The position numbers and the translations under genes were made by a program. The notes below the pieces were generated by a model. That model had not been told where the DNA came from and made no database searches. It saw nothing but the letters and a program-made list of their open reading frames with translations. From Heterobilharzia americana (Eukaryota > Platyhelminthes > Trematoda > Strigeidida > Schistosomatidae), in the NCBI GenBank assembly GCA_944470555.2, contig OX104127.1, forward strand, positions 153,155,776-153,219,775: a stretch of DNA of 64,000 bases. The letters are read 5' to 3'. This document shows, in pieces, positions 49,581-62,349 of the stretch; the stretch's first letter is position 1, and each line of letters starts with the position of its first letter.

Positions 49581-52410
49581 GTGAGAAAATGGATTGCAAA
49601 ATACACTTATTATGAGGTCTGTATACTCAAATAATAAATGATATTGTGATGAGCCTTGTCGCAGTTCAGCGGATTGTTTAGCTAACTTTTTGCCATCACT
49701 TAAAACATTGTGGCTGCAAAGTGCGATAAGTAACAAACCCTACTTGCCGCTTGTTTTAACTACCAACAGAATATTATGTTATTGAAGGTGAAGACAGTTA
49801 ATGGATCTCTTATTACTCTTGTATCATAATCTTTTTAAAAATGCGCATGCATTTACAACAGATTTACATTGATAGTATTATTGTATAGATATAAGTTAAA
49901 TGAATTCGAGCTCTCATCTTATTATTGCCTGTTTATAAGGAGAAAAATCTTTATGAAAATAACGTTAGGGAATGGAATATATGATGACGTATTTCATCTG
50001 ATAGTACTCATTGTTTTGATGAAAACGAATAGGGTTATGCTTTAGATACTTTTCAAGATAATGATATTTGTCAGTAATCATACCTTAATATTTCTTGTCA
50101 TAGAAGAAGAACGTCAGTAAACGACCTCTTTCTGCGTTTTATCATTCTTGGGTGCTTCATAACCGCTGGTTTTTTAAAAATGTGGTAAATTTAGGCTCAA
50201 AAGTAATTTTTTCCTTCACCTTCCATACCCAACGTTTAAGACTGAAATATTTAAAGCTTTAATAAGATTCCCTTTGTTAATTCATGTCTTAAATTTTTTC
50301 ATTACAGCTCAACTACTGTTTATTCTTTTGCAGATTGACAGTTATTTACCTAATGATATAAACTATTCACCTAATGAATTCAACTTAAGTTTACTTTAAT
50401 GCAATTATTTATTTAAGCTGGTTAACATGTCAGTGCCTTACAAGGAAATTCCATTGATATGTGACATTCTGACTACCATCTGGCAGGCATCATAATGTTG
50501 TAAAATTTTTCCAAGTTTTTGTCATCAGACACAGGTAAGATTTTAATTGCCTTAGTACTGGGACTACTGAGAGGGAATTTTCTATACAAAGTTTTCCCAA
50601 ATAATATTTGCATTTCACAATGAATGTATCACTCCAATCTTTACTTCTCTGGAATAGATTCGGTTCGGTATTTCAGTTACTCTGAAATGCTACAAACAAA
50701 TACAATCAATACCTCACTCATATGTTCGAAATTACGTTGTATCTAGCAACCATAAGCAAGTGAGTATAGTGTGTCTGGTATTGGTTTTTGAACAAAAAAC
50801 CAACCAACATGATCAGAAAGTTCAACCAGCCTGTATGAATAAAAACCCTTTTTTAATGCGGTGACTTCTGATAATTCATTGCCTCTCAATGTCCAGCAAA
50901 AAATGATCGAAAATGATTACGGAATAAGTTAGGTAGAAAGCAGTACACACACTAGTACTAGATCTGAAAAATAACACAGTCAAGGTTATGTGGAAGATAC
51001 ACTGATCTTACATGTTTATTTGGAACATTTGTAATCTGATCATATGTATGTTCAGTGAACATTCGACATGCAAATCACTGATAACATTTAAGAGGAATAA
51101 CGTTTAGAATTAAACGAATACCAGTGTTATCTTTTTATGCTCTACGCAGAAATAAATTTACATATGATGTTGTAGACTAATTTAGAAGTATCTTTAATTA
51201 ATATTGTTTCATGGTGTGTATGAAACTTTCAGAAATTCTGTCATAGGAAGTTAAAACTTGAAACATATACAGCAGTTTGTACATAATTAAATTCTGTTGC
51301 CTTTTGGTATGTTGAAAATTCTATTCAACAGCAAATCAAAATTCTGAAAAGTTTCCTTGTGTTTCAAGTAGTCAACAAGTAAAACATGTACCAACATTAA
51401 AAAACAGTCTGACATCTTTATTATTACTTTTTAATTACAATTTTTGCTTTCACTTAAAAATTTCTTTTCTCTAAAAGATAATTTAAAACCACAGATATTA
51501 TTTACTTTTTTGAAAATGAAAGTCATACAACAACCTCATGCTAGGTATAATTATCTCATTAACAATATTTATGATTTCTGCATCGTTTTAAGACTGTAAG
51601 GGGAAAGAAACTTTTTTCTTTCGATAATTTATTCAAGGCTTTTGGACCAGATATTAAGTCTAAGGGAACCATAAATCATAGTTCAGCGGTAAGTAAGAGA
51701 GATGAGGAAAATAAGAAATACATCTCTCTTTTGTATATATAAAAATTCATCATGTATATTATCAAATTTCAAGATCGTGGTTTGCTTGAATGGTGTTGTA
51801 GCTCCTGTTAGCCAATGGAAATATCTCCACTTTGTGCTATGCTCCAATGTTTTGAAAGTGCTGGGCGAAATAAATACAAACCATATTCAATAAATAATAC
51901 GCCATATACAAGTTTGTTATGCAGATAAATAGATATTACCCAACAGTATGCTCAATATTATCATTAATTCACTATTTTTGTTACTAGTGATCATGAGATC
52001 TATCGTGAAAAGATGGATCGAATAGGTTTATTCTGGACATCACTAACAATATTACGAATATGTTAGAAAATGTTTCCCTAAACCATGAAGGAAATTTTAT
52101 AAAGTGTATTCATATTTTTGCAGTAAGCGTATTAACCTTGATTCCTGGCGCCATCAAGAATATTGCTTTTATGTGATAACAACGTTACAGAGAGAATTGT
52201 CGGATCTTTAGTCATAAAATTTTCCTATTCTTAAAATTTAAAGAAGTAAACTAAACGAAACCGATACCGCATGTATTTGTGGAAGATGCATGGGGCATCT
52301 TCAAGCGACTGTTGAAACTTAGAATTACTTCAGAGGAAATGAAACTTATTTCATCGGTTATAAATATGAAAATGTTAAGTTTGAAATTGAATCATTAGCT
52401 TTTTTACATG
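49581..52410. other. No recognised gene
   Basis: AT-rich spacer. Nothing else is supported. Confidence 0.4.
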
Positions 52411-52880
52411 CATGGCATTTTACTTAAGATCCTCAACAAAAGTGGAATTAGGATGGCATTTAAACCTTCAAACTCACTCAGAAATAAGCTTTGTCGGATC
52501 AAGGATCCAATAGAAGCAATTAACCAAAATAATCTAATCTACCAAATTCCATGTAACGACTGTGAGGTCAAGTACATAGGTCAAACTAACCGGTCAGGGT
52601 CAGTTGGAATAGCCGAACATAGGAGTTTTGCTAAGTATAGAATGACAGACCCGAATGAGATCAATAATCTAGAAACAACTAGGCTATTGCAATTCACGCA
52701 CACAACCACACATTAAGGTGGGATAAAGCCAATGTACTTAAGTTCAATATAATTAGGTGGAGAGGGAGAATGATTACTGAATTTTTGTCCATGGAATCAA
52801 CATGCAACACGGTAACAGAGATGACGCAACACGTATACCAGAGACAGAAAATTTCACTCGCAATAAAACAATTCATATGA
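52411..52880 (+). pseudogene. PLE GIY-YIG endonuclease domain (frameshifted)
   Basis: The first frame reads KILNKSGIRMAFKPSNSLRN, KLCRIKDPIEAINQNN, then LIYQIPCNDCEVKYIGQTNR. The I-Y-x-I-P-C-x-D-C...Y-I-G-Q-T-x-R string is the signature of the PLE-linked GIY-YIG nuclease, with its Cys pair, and a following EHRSFAKYR fits the R...E-H region. After a frameshift near 52690 another frame continues with LRWDKANVLKFNIIRWRERM, the distal part of the domain. In PLEs this nuclease is thought to nick DNA for insertion. The frameshift and truncated RT make it non-functional. Confidence 0.8.
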
Positions 52881-52990
52881 GGTGACATGACTATAAAAGT
52901 CGAATGTCAATAGTTGTGTGATTACATTGATATGATAGTTTATGCTCGAAACGTCATCAAGCAAATAATGCTGTATCAGCGTTGTAAATT
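52411..52990 (+). mobile_element. Penelope-like element, GIY-YIG end and 3' region
   Basis: This is the 5'-truncated 3' part of a PLE: a GIY-YIG coding segment at 52411-52880 followed by a 3' untranslated tail to about 52990, where GAAACGTCATCAAGCAAATA and ATGCTGTATCA match the ends of the other PLE copies in the window. No RT is present. Divergence from the copies at 32 kb is considerable, so it is an independent, older insertion. Confidence 0.8.
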
Positions 52991-55974
52991 AAATATGCAA
53001 TTCGAAAATGGAAACTTGTTCACACCTAATTTTATTGGAACCGTTTTGCATAGAATTATTCGTTGTTTTGAATGTTGAATAAATAAACGTTTCTAGGAGA
53101 ATCTTCGTTCTTGCATGTATATCAGTATAATACATTTGTCACGGTTTATACCTAGCTTTATTACCTTATTTCATTAAAGACTCAGAACCATAAATGATAA
53201 TCTACTGCAATCACCAAACTTATTTCTTACGTTTAAGAAGAAAGAAACCTACTATCACTTGATACAGTTGAATTAGTGGGAAGCAGTGAAGTTATAAAAT
53301 CCTTTATTGAATTCTCATACATGTATGCTGTGGTTAATGATTGGGATACACACTTATTGTCTATCAAAGTACACCATCGTTAGATAAAACTTTATTGGGA
53401 GCGATATTTATTGACTTGTTCATTGGTGTCATTATGACTTAATTATTTGACCTTTTTAAACTTGAAATGCAGGATGTCATGGAGATAAGTGAAACAGTAA
53501 TTAGTTCTCTTAATATGCGTCAGTTTTTGATAAGTAACGTTTTATTCATATTATCAACTGCTATTTCTTTTTGTTTACTATAATTATTAACTGCAAATTA
53601 TTTATTCATTTATTTGTTCATGAAAGCTCAAGATTAGTTTGACAGTGAAATTTCAACGGATAGACGTTGAGGCAAAGTAAACTGAAGTATCAAAACTACC
53701 TTAGCAAAAATCTGAATAGTAATGCACCGAAAACCCGTAACTAAACTCTTCCCTTCATTTTATATAACTTGTCTGGTATTAAAAAGCAGCCTTCATTCAA
53801 CTTTAGTTTTATGAACAAGAAAACGTGTCATCGGCAACATACATGCTCCATCTGTGTACATGATTTAGAACAGTTCAATTCTTCCTGGAAAGACAGAAAT
53901 ATTCAATTTTTGGATTAAAGAATCATACCAGACTGAAACTAATTAATAAAAAGGCTGAAAGTCATAAGTATTTTCTTGTACTTATTAGAATATACGTATA
54001 AGGATGAAGATAAGCAAGACGATTAATGATAACGTTCAAAGATTTCAGCTGGCATGCAATATGTATAATCAACTCGCAGACCTGTCAATCTCCGTGTTTT
54101 TATTTACTCAAGCTACTCAAGGGTTTAACTATTTTTTATCATAACACACAGAAAAGTAAAGATGCATGCTTAGTAAGGCTGCTAAAAAACACAAAAGCTG
54201 CGATATTCTCGGCACCTTATTTATATTCCAGGCCTAATGTTAAGTGTAGGAAAATAAATTGTACTAATATAAAAAAAATGAGTTTGGCGGAAGTTGTGAA
54301 GTATAGCAATAATGTACTTCATTTTACTAACGTCATATTTCTTCGAAATTTTCATGAGACACTATATTCAATTTTAGTAGCTGTATAGCACTGGGAAGTG
54401 TAAACTGTGACGGAGAAATAGCTACAATAGGTCACAATTTTGACTAACTGTGACATTACCTCACTTAAAATAAATTTTTCACCATAGATATCTCAATACT
54501 GGACTCAATAATTAATTTTTGCTAAAATCTTTCAAGCAACTATTGAGTAAATAATAAAAGAGTGAAACTGGGGCACTGAATTAAGTTGTAAAACCCTTGT
54601 GGTTGATTCATAAGATACGTGTAAAATCATCAATTGATGAATAAAGTTTGGAGCACAACTTGCCTACTGTCAGATAGTGATGTTTACACAAACGCTACCA
54701 TACCACCTATTCTGCGTTAAAAAACAGTAGATTTTTCTTTTTTTCTGGGACCAGCTTTGAGTTATTTCGATTGCACATATTTTCGTGTTGACTTGACTTT
54801 TCGGTTGTCACTCGTTCCACCTTTTGGAATTGCTTTCAGATTAACTTTCCAATGTGTTTGTAAGCTGTAGAGACAAATATTTGTTGCTGAAATGGAAAGG
54901 TGGCCACTTCATATCGTGAAATGACAGAAGTTTAAGAAGGTGAGCTACTTCATCCTAAACGAATGATTAGCTCTGAAACTTGGTAACTGTTATTCTGATC
55001 TCTCAAAGAGTCAAGAATCCGCATAGCTAAGAATTCTTAAACTGGAAATCAAAAGATGTTAACTGCCTTCAATGTCCCAGTAGTTCGCTAGCTGATGTCG
55101 TGATGAAATATTTTTTGAAACTACTTCATTTCGGAAAATGAATAAGTTTTCAAAGCTATTGTTCAATTCCATCCCATTTAATTGTCATTTAGCGTTGCAT
55201 GTACATCTTCACCACAGTTTTCTAAAACTATAAAGGCATACCGGTTCAAATTTAAATGTCTTTGTGACAGAACAGCTCAGATGACGTTGGTTAACTAGTT
55301 TGATCTATGTTTTTGACTTTAAAATCACTGCAAGCGATTTGTTTCACTAAATATTTATACCTGAGTGAACCAACAGGATCTCCTTGCTTGAGAAACTAGT
55401 TTCTAAGTGAGGTTTTAGGTTTATATGTCATTCTCACTCCACCTTGTTGAGTGTCACATACGATGCATCCAAGTTGTATTCTTGGTATGATAACACTGCA
55501 GAGGAATCTGCCTGTTACCATTATATATAAAACTGTTAACATTTTAGTTAGCACAACTACTCAAATTTTTCTAACATTTCCCCCCCGCTATCTATCTATT
55601 CTAACAAGCCTACTTTACCTAAGATAGGATGAGGTGATTTGAAGTCTAAGTTCTCATTTCAATGTGTATGTTTTCACATTTTATATTTCACTCCCTAGTC
55701 GAACGAAGACAGATCCTCCTGAACACTTTTAAACTCACTAGTAAACTGGATTGCATTTAATATTGAATTTCCATGTAGAAATTCAACGTCAAACTGAAAT
55801 ATAAGTTCATGGCCTTGAGTTGCCACAGTTCACACCAGCAGATAAACAGAAATGCGAAAACAATAAATTAAGCCAAAGCAACGAAATGTAGGAGGAAAGA
55901 GAAACTAAGTAGTTGGATTTCAACTAAATTGCACAAGACTTCAAAATATCAGAGGCAGTATACATCAGAACTCA
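52991..55974. other. No recognised gene
   Basis: AT-rich. The 120-codon plus-strand frame at 54026-54388 has no domain and reads like chance translation apart from the short MSLAEVVKYSNNVLHF. Confidence 0.35.
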
Positions 55975-56110
55975 GATCCTGGGCCCGACTCCTAACCAGG
56001 TCGTGGGTGCGTACTACTAAGAAGTCGCATACTAGGACGAAACAGCTGTCCAGTGCTCCCAGATTTCCAATGGTTCCTCAACTGATCTCAGTTCGTGGTG
56101 AATAATACTT
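55975..56110 (+). mobile_element. Hammerhead SINE, family 2
   Basis: On the plus strand: a B-box-like GGGCCCGACTCC, CAGGTCGTGGGTGC, stem I GTACTA, core CTAAGAAG (consensus CTGANGAG), stem II GTCGCATACTAGGAC, GAAA, CAGCTG as stem III, and GTC directly before CAGTGC, the other half of stem I. The order is a complete hammerhead plan. Losses are one core base (A for G in CTGA) and stem I pairings. The tail (CCCAGATTTCCAATGG to GTGGTGAATAAT) continues to about 56110. The tRNA-like head is only partly recognisable. Confidence 0.7.
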
Positions 56111-59100
56111 CTTAATTAAAAATCTCCATTCATCTAAGAAAACTAAGATCTCATTCGACGGACTGACAGTAATTAGATTTGTTTGCTTTGCTTTACAAAA
56201 CATTAAATTGTTAACTACATACTCGACATTATTGTCAGTCAATACTACATTTATTAGTTTCAGTTATCAATTTCTTAAAAGTAGTAGAGAATGAAGAACA
56301 ACTAACTGGACGTCTATTTCTTTTCGCGGTGGGTTTTAATTGAGATTAAAGCTACCTAACCATAATCAACTTCGAGCTGAAATATAATTCGTCTACGTAA
56401 CGACAGGTATTTACCACTTTCATGTATTATAGTCGTTTCTCATCCGCCCAGCAAGATATTGTTTACGTAAAACCTAGACCACAGGCTATGCATATCTGTT
56501 ATGTACTTCAGATAAAAAAAAATTATAATTTTTTTGGCAAATGATTCGTTAACATGCCTCAACAATTTTGGGTACATCGATGACAGCGAAAAAGCCAAGA
56601 TATTTGACACCTGACACTAAAATGCCTTTGGAAATACATGTTAACCTTCATTCTATAGTTCATAAGTTAACCCAAGTCCAGCATGACAGTCACCTAACTG
56701 AGATGAGGAAAAGCCTCATACTTTCATCCTCTGAAGAAGCAAACTCCCTTCATTTTATGAACATGGTTATATTCTGTTGAGTTTTGTTTTTGCGGTTCAA
56801 TATACTACTTCTGCTCATCATTGCTTGCCTTCTATTAAATAAGCAAAGGCTAAAAATTGCCGTAGTATTCACAGTAATCATGACCACAAATGAATTAATT
56901 GAGTAAACAGAAATTCAGGAAAAAATTTAACTTTTCTGGAGAATCATCTAATAATTTGAAAAAAATAAGCGATACGTTTACCTGAGAAAGAGTTTTTGCT
57001 GCTTGTTTGCAGAAATAGCACACGTAAAAGGGGATCTTCTACATAGTATCATGATAACAAGGCTAGTCTTGAATAAAATCATATTTTAGGCTGTTGGTTT
57101 ATTGGTTTTATTGAGTAAAGGCATGCCAGTTACTTGTGGTCGTGTATAGTACGCGCTTCGTCAATTGAATACTTAACATTTTCAATATAGAAAGTTGAGG
57201 CTTGTCTACTTTACTTATTTTGAAAATTATTGGAATTGCTTAGCAGACTTGGAAAGTTTGAACATATTGGCTCTTCAGTAGGATATATCGCTCAGGACAT
57301 GATCGAAGAATAAAGAACACTAGAATCCACCTTCATAATAGTATTATTTTCCTGAAAGAAAATTATGCAGTGTCATTCATTTCAGCTAGATGACCGGTAG
57401 ATTTCTTGTATACTAAATAAACAAGGCAAATTCTTAGCAAAATTGTTAAACCGGTTTTTAATATTTATTATTGAGATGCAAAATAATAATTTACGTTCTT
57501 GTACTCTGGCTGCCATCCTTGTTCATCGTTTACTTCGTTAGCGTAGGCTGAGGAAGTACAACTAGTGCTGGCAGCAATAAACTAGTAATTATTTTCAGAC
57601 TATCTGCCAATTCACTCGTCATTAGAGAGAATGTTCTCCGTTTAATCTTCGCAATTCAAAAATCAACATTAGAGAGATGCTTACATTTAGTTTACAGCTA
57701 AAGCATATAATTCTTTCACTGCTAATTGGTGAGTGAAATGAGAGTTTTGAGCAGAGCTCAATGTTATCCATAGGCTTCTATTACAACTCAAAGAAATAGC
57801 TGATTACTGCATGTAAGTTCTCCAAGAAATGATAGATAAGCTTTTAGAAATTTTCACCTAAAAGCATTAGAATTGTCTTATCCTGTTATCACCAATTACA
57901 GGTCAAAAGGTTCTAAAAGATTTTGCAAGCGATTCACAACATTGCATACATTTTGAGTCGGTTTTCAATATATTTTTAGCAATAATTAAACAAGCACTTA
58001 CAAGAGAAGTGTAGTACGTATGTAATTTACTATAAGAGGAATTAAGCAATTGTAAAATACTGCTAGGTGCTTCAACATTAATCACTGCTAATCAACTTAT
58101 TCTCAAATTCTGCTTACCAGTATGCAGACTACTAGAAAATTGATTCCAGTGAGAAATAAACGTTAATGAATTAAACGCTCACAACTTGGATACATACACA
58201 AATATGAAGTGTGATGAAAATTGAAAGCTGAATTGAAACATACCTCGAAGGCGTTGATATTTGAAAAAGAATTCCAGGTAAAGTTCAGGAGAACACGATG
58301 TAAAAAGCAGTGAGGAAGAGGACAGAAATAAGGAAATCTGCCTCGGCTCAGTAGTCATCAATTTCATCTTCAGGAACTAGGTTTTAGTGGTATTTCATGG
58401 AAATGCAAATTAAGTAGGAAACATCATAGCATTTGGTATGAATGGTATCATAAATCTAAAACAAAACAAGGTGGAATACTGTTTTTAAAAATCTTGTGTT
58501 ATTGTCCTAAAATTGTTATGATTCAGTTTTCGTCAACTGCCTAAGTAAACAGTTATGCTGGAAGATTACAAAGGTCTGAGGTTTTATTGAAGTATTTAAA
58601 TATCTAATGCATAAATTTGTTTCTTTCTATAACTTACAGAAATACAGGGTTGACAATCGAAATGTTTGGTTGAGAAACTATTCATGAATTTTACTAGATG
58701 AATTGTTATCCACAGCAAAGTATACCAATTACTGACATCCACCATTAGCTTTATATTATCATGGAAAATATATTTGTCTAGTTTTTGGTTTCACAAAGCA
58801 TAAAAACGTAGTGATATCCATGCCATAAGCTTATCTATCGCTTTATATATTTACTGCAAATGGCTAAACTCGTAGACTAGTTGTATTGTTAACAGAAATA
58901 TTTTGACAATGAGTGATTCATTTTATACGAAAATAAGTCACTTAAGAAATACTAGTGACAGTGAGCTGCTACAATGTGATAAACGTTAATAAGATCTGAA
59001 CACCTAAGGGTCAACTCCTAAACCAGCCTCTATCTGATTATCTACTCTTGTAGTCGAGGGCATGTGGACCATTGTTAACGTTAGGATGTTGCCAGACCTA

Positions 59101-59572
59101 TAGTTTGTATAAAATGAGGACTGAGTAGATGGTTTATCATGAAATGGTTTTTTTTGAAAAAGTGAATGTAGAAGAGAGGAAGACTATAAAAGATCAAACA
59201 ATGTCTGTGGTGTTTTCCAAAGTTCGAATAATGTGTGTAGTCACTCCAAGTTCACTAGGAATAAAATCGCTGTTTGCATCATTTTATAATTTACAACTTC
59301 CATACTAATTCCATTGAAAGTATGTTACATCTCAAATTTTGAAGAATGACAACTGCGTCAAGCCAGCACAAGTTATAAGGCAAATAATCAGTAACTAACT
59401 TTATCGTCGTTTTTACACATGATACTTTGCAAAATTTTATCGGTTTTTAGATCATGTGGGCCAAAACTGTGATGTTAACATTTTTAGCGTTAAATTACCA
59501 AAATAACTTATGGGAAACAATAGATCCTAGTAACCAATATGACATTTATCTGCGAAACATGCAACGCAGTAT

Positions 59573-59575
<3 letters not shown>
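56111..59575. other. No firm gene; weak exon-like frames at 56568-56780, 57903-58085 and 58179-58367
   Basis: The plus frame 56568-56780 (KKPRYLTPDTKMPLEIHVNL...) and the minus frames 58085-57903 (INVEAPSSILQLLNSSYSKL, donor CTT|gtaagt) and 58367-58179 (donor CGAG|gtatgt) are more protein-like than background. None has a domain or a confirmed partner exon, so I do not call genes. Confidence 0.2.

Positions 59576-59617
<42 letters not shown>
59576..59617. repeat. (AT)21 dinucleotide microsatellite
   Basis: A perfect run of 42 alternating A and T bases. It creates an artefactual Y-I-Y-I open frame. Confidence 0.98.
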
Positions 59618-59619
<2 letters not shown>

Positions 59620-60756
59620 TCGCCCAGTCAAGAACAAGACGTAAAGTTAGTCAGATTTTTTAGTGGATCCGACAATGTTTATATTAAATAAAATTAACTT
59701 TGCTGCTTATATGAAGAACGATTGAAATATATCTTTAAGTCTTCACTGAAGGTCCAGAGAAAGTTACAGAAAAAATAGATATCAGCAAAATGACGTTCGG
59801 ACAAAGCTACTGTATTCATGCAACTAGTTTACAAGACGTACATTTTTTGACATCAGTGTTAATTAGGTAGTTTTTTTCACTCAATCTGTAAATTATTGTA
59901 TTCTGTTACACAACCGATGACAAGGAATGTATCTACTTAATTTTCGCAGCTAGTGATGTGGTTTTTACCAGTCTAGCTCTCTGCAAGCAATTTATAACAA
60001 GAAGTAATGCTTCACTACTGCTTGATGATGTGAATATTGCCCTAATCTCTAACTTTGAAAACGCTAACATTGAAATCAGAGGCTGAAGAGAGGGTTTGTA
60101 TTTTCACGCCAAATACTTCTTAACCGAAAGTCATCTCAAAATATATTCTTTGCATGTTTATTGCTTATCCAAACAGCCGAATTCTGATAGAAATCATACA
60201 AATACACAAATGAAGTACAGCAATGGATTCATAGCGTGCTTGTGAACTGACATTGTTCTTTGAAAATTATATCTAGGTTACTTATCTCCTTTAGGAAACT
60301 CAGTTCCTGGTGACCACAACAACAGCTGTACATAGACCCTCATTAGTATTTTCAAAGTCATAATTCAAGTTCATCACTCATATGCGTTATATTTTACAAA
60401 GGTTTAAGTAAATATCATTGGCATCACAACTATTTGGATATAAATAAATCTTATAACAAAAATCTTATATCAGTTTAGACAAAATGAGCTCAATTAATAT
60501 ATTGTTTGCAGGCAATGAATAACATCCATTGGCCGCACCATGCACCAGGTGTGTAACGCCTTCACGAAAACAACCAAACCTGGCTGACAAGGCGAAAATG
60601 GAGATTCGTTTTCACCTCTGTCACAAACAGTTAGTAAACTCTGAAAATTACACTCCTTAGCGGGTCCTTCAAACTCTTGTACAAAGTGTGACTAAATCAC
60701 TTGCAAGAAGTGAGCTTAAGGCGTCTAAGAATAGATAAAATGAAATATGTTGTCAT
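59618..60756. other. No recognised gene
   Basis: AT-rich, with a less AT-rich patch at 60525-60680 immediately before the RTE insertion that I cannot classify. Confidence 0.35.
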
Positions 60757-60759
60757 TAT

Positions 60760-61700
60760 TTCTCCCTTGGGTAAAAAGTGGAACATAGGGCTTCAGTAGC
60801 ATGCCTCCATTGCACTCTCTTCTCTGCAGTATTTTGAACCTGGCACCACAACTGCCCACAAGCTTTCATTTCTTCCTCACATGATCTCCTCCATGTCACC
60901 CTTGACTTGGACGCCCAACTCGTCGTTTCCCATTCGGATTCCACTCAAGAGCCTGCAATGGTGCGTGATGTCCCCAGTCCGCACTCTCAGTGTATGCCCA
61001 GTCCAATCCATCTCCACTTCCTTCTTCACATTTGTTGGGTGATAGGTTTTCGGTTGGTTCGTTGCCAGGCAGAGTGAATTTCTTGTTGCTTATTCTTATT
61101 ATTCTGGCCATCTTATCATCAGTTTAGTGTGAGCGTAGGTGGCAGCTGTAGATGAATGTCTGTAGTTTGTTGGTAGTACTTTTCGTGACGCGCCAAGTTT
61201 CTGAAACATGTAGCACCACTGATTTGACATTAATGTTGAAAATCCAGATCTTGTTCTTTATGCTTAGTGCAGTAGATCTCCACAGTGATTCAACTTTAAT
61301 GAATGCCTCTCCTACTTTCACCATCCTGGTTTTGACATCCTCATCTGTGCTGCCTGTAGTTGAACCGGTGCTGCCTTGCCTAGGTAGGTGAAAGAGACAA
61401 CTTCCTTTGGGTTTCTCCCGTTGGTGGTGATTGGTGCCTCTTGTTGTTGACGCTGTTATTGGTTGGTTATCTTCATCACTTGTGTCTTCTCTACATTCAC
61501 TTGAAGTCCCGTTTCGCTGCCCAGCTCTTCTATCAACTTGTAAGTTCTCGCCTGTTGATCTCCGAGTTCGTGAGACATTAAATATAAATTGCCAGCGAAA
61601 TCCAAATATTCTGTGGTCGTTTCATCGATCAAGCAGCGTGTGCCCTTCTTCTCGCTCCTCAGTGTTTCCTGCATGATTCAGTCCACCACAATCAGGAACA
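60760..61700 (-). pseudogene. RTE reverse transcriptase palm and C-terminus, copy B
   Basis: Starts MFLIVVDWIMQETLRSEKKG then DETTTEYLDFAGNLYLMSHE, where the catalytic F-A-D-D has become F-A-G-N, so the RT is dead. ETGLQVNVEKTQVMKITNQ follows (the L-x-I-N-x-x-K-T-x-V-M motif). After a frameshift come SIKNKIWIFNINVKSVVLHV, SETWR, then WAYTESADWGHHAPLQALEW and NPNGKRRVGRPSQG (the H-x-L-R...W-N-P-x-G-K-R-R-x-G-R-P motif typical of RTE C-termini) and EEEMKACGQLW to the end. Confidence 0.85.
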
Positions 61701-61739
61701 TCACTATCTTTCATTGGTTTCGTCTGAGTTGATCTCTTC

Positions 61740-62340
61740 CCAGATCGAGAGTAACCTGATTGATTAGTTGATATAATGTTGTCAGGTCTCTGTCTCTCCT
61801 ACCAGCAGCCCGTTCTGCTTCACATGCCAATGTGTCGTGGAAGTGTCTTTTGTCTTTGCGCGCACTCTTCCTCACTTCTCTGTCCAGTGTACGTTGTACT
61901 CAGTTCGTCTTTTCGTTGAGCATCCTCTCCTCTATCAGCTTCCATGTGTCCATTGAGATCCATTTCTTGTCTTCTTTCCTCTTCCTTCCTAATACGGTTG
62001 TACAGGTTTCTCTCCACACAGCTTACAAAGAGTTCCAGTGTTCTTCAACGCCTGATCAATCAGAGATGTTGGTCTATGTCTCCCATTTTGTTCTGATGGC
62101 TGAATGACGTGAAGGTGTCCTTTGTAGTTTCGTACTTCAGTTTCTGTTCTGGGTGTTGAACTTGAACTCTGGTCGGCTATCACCAACGTGATTGAAGGCT
62201 TTCAACTTGATTTGGAAGGTTCCTTGCACTAGATAATGGTCGGAGCCTGCATCTGCTCCTCTTCTTCATCTTGTGTCCAGTGTCCACTTTCTTCACATTC
62301 AGATGAAGTCGGTCTGATTTTTGGTGTGTCCCGGTGTCCG
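61740..62340 (-). pseudogene. RTE linker between endonuclease and RT, copy B
   Basis: Fragments such as SSSTPRTETEVRNYKGHLHV, GRHRPTSLIDQALKNTGTLC and, later, KRRTEYNVHWTEK and HVKQNGLLVGETET are collinear with the N-terminal RT extension of RTE proteins (the basic, helix-rich region before the fingers). It ends abruptly at the deletion point near 61740-61700. Confidence 0.6.
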
Positions 62341-62349
62341 GTGAAGTCT

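Noticed and set aside
54026..54388. 120-codon plus-strand frame
   Set aside because: Residue use follows AT-rich background and no motif or paired splice sites support it.
59454..59663. Plus-strand frame containing a long Tyr-Ile repeat
   Set aside because: The repeat is the translation of the (AT)21 microsatellite, not a protein feature.
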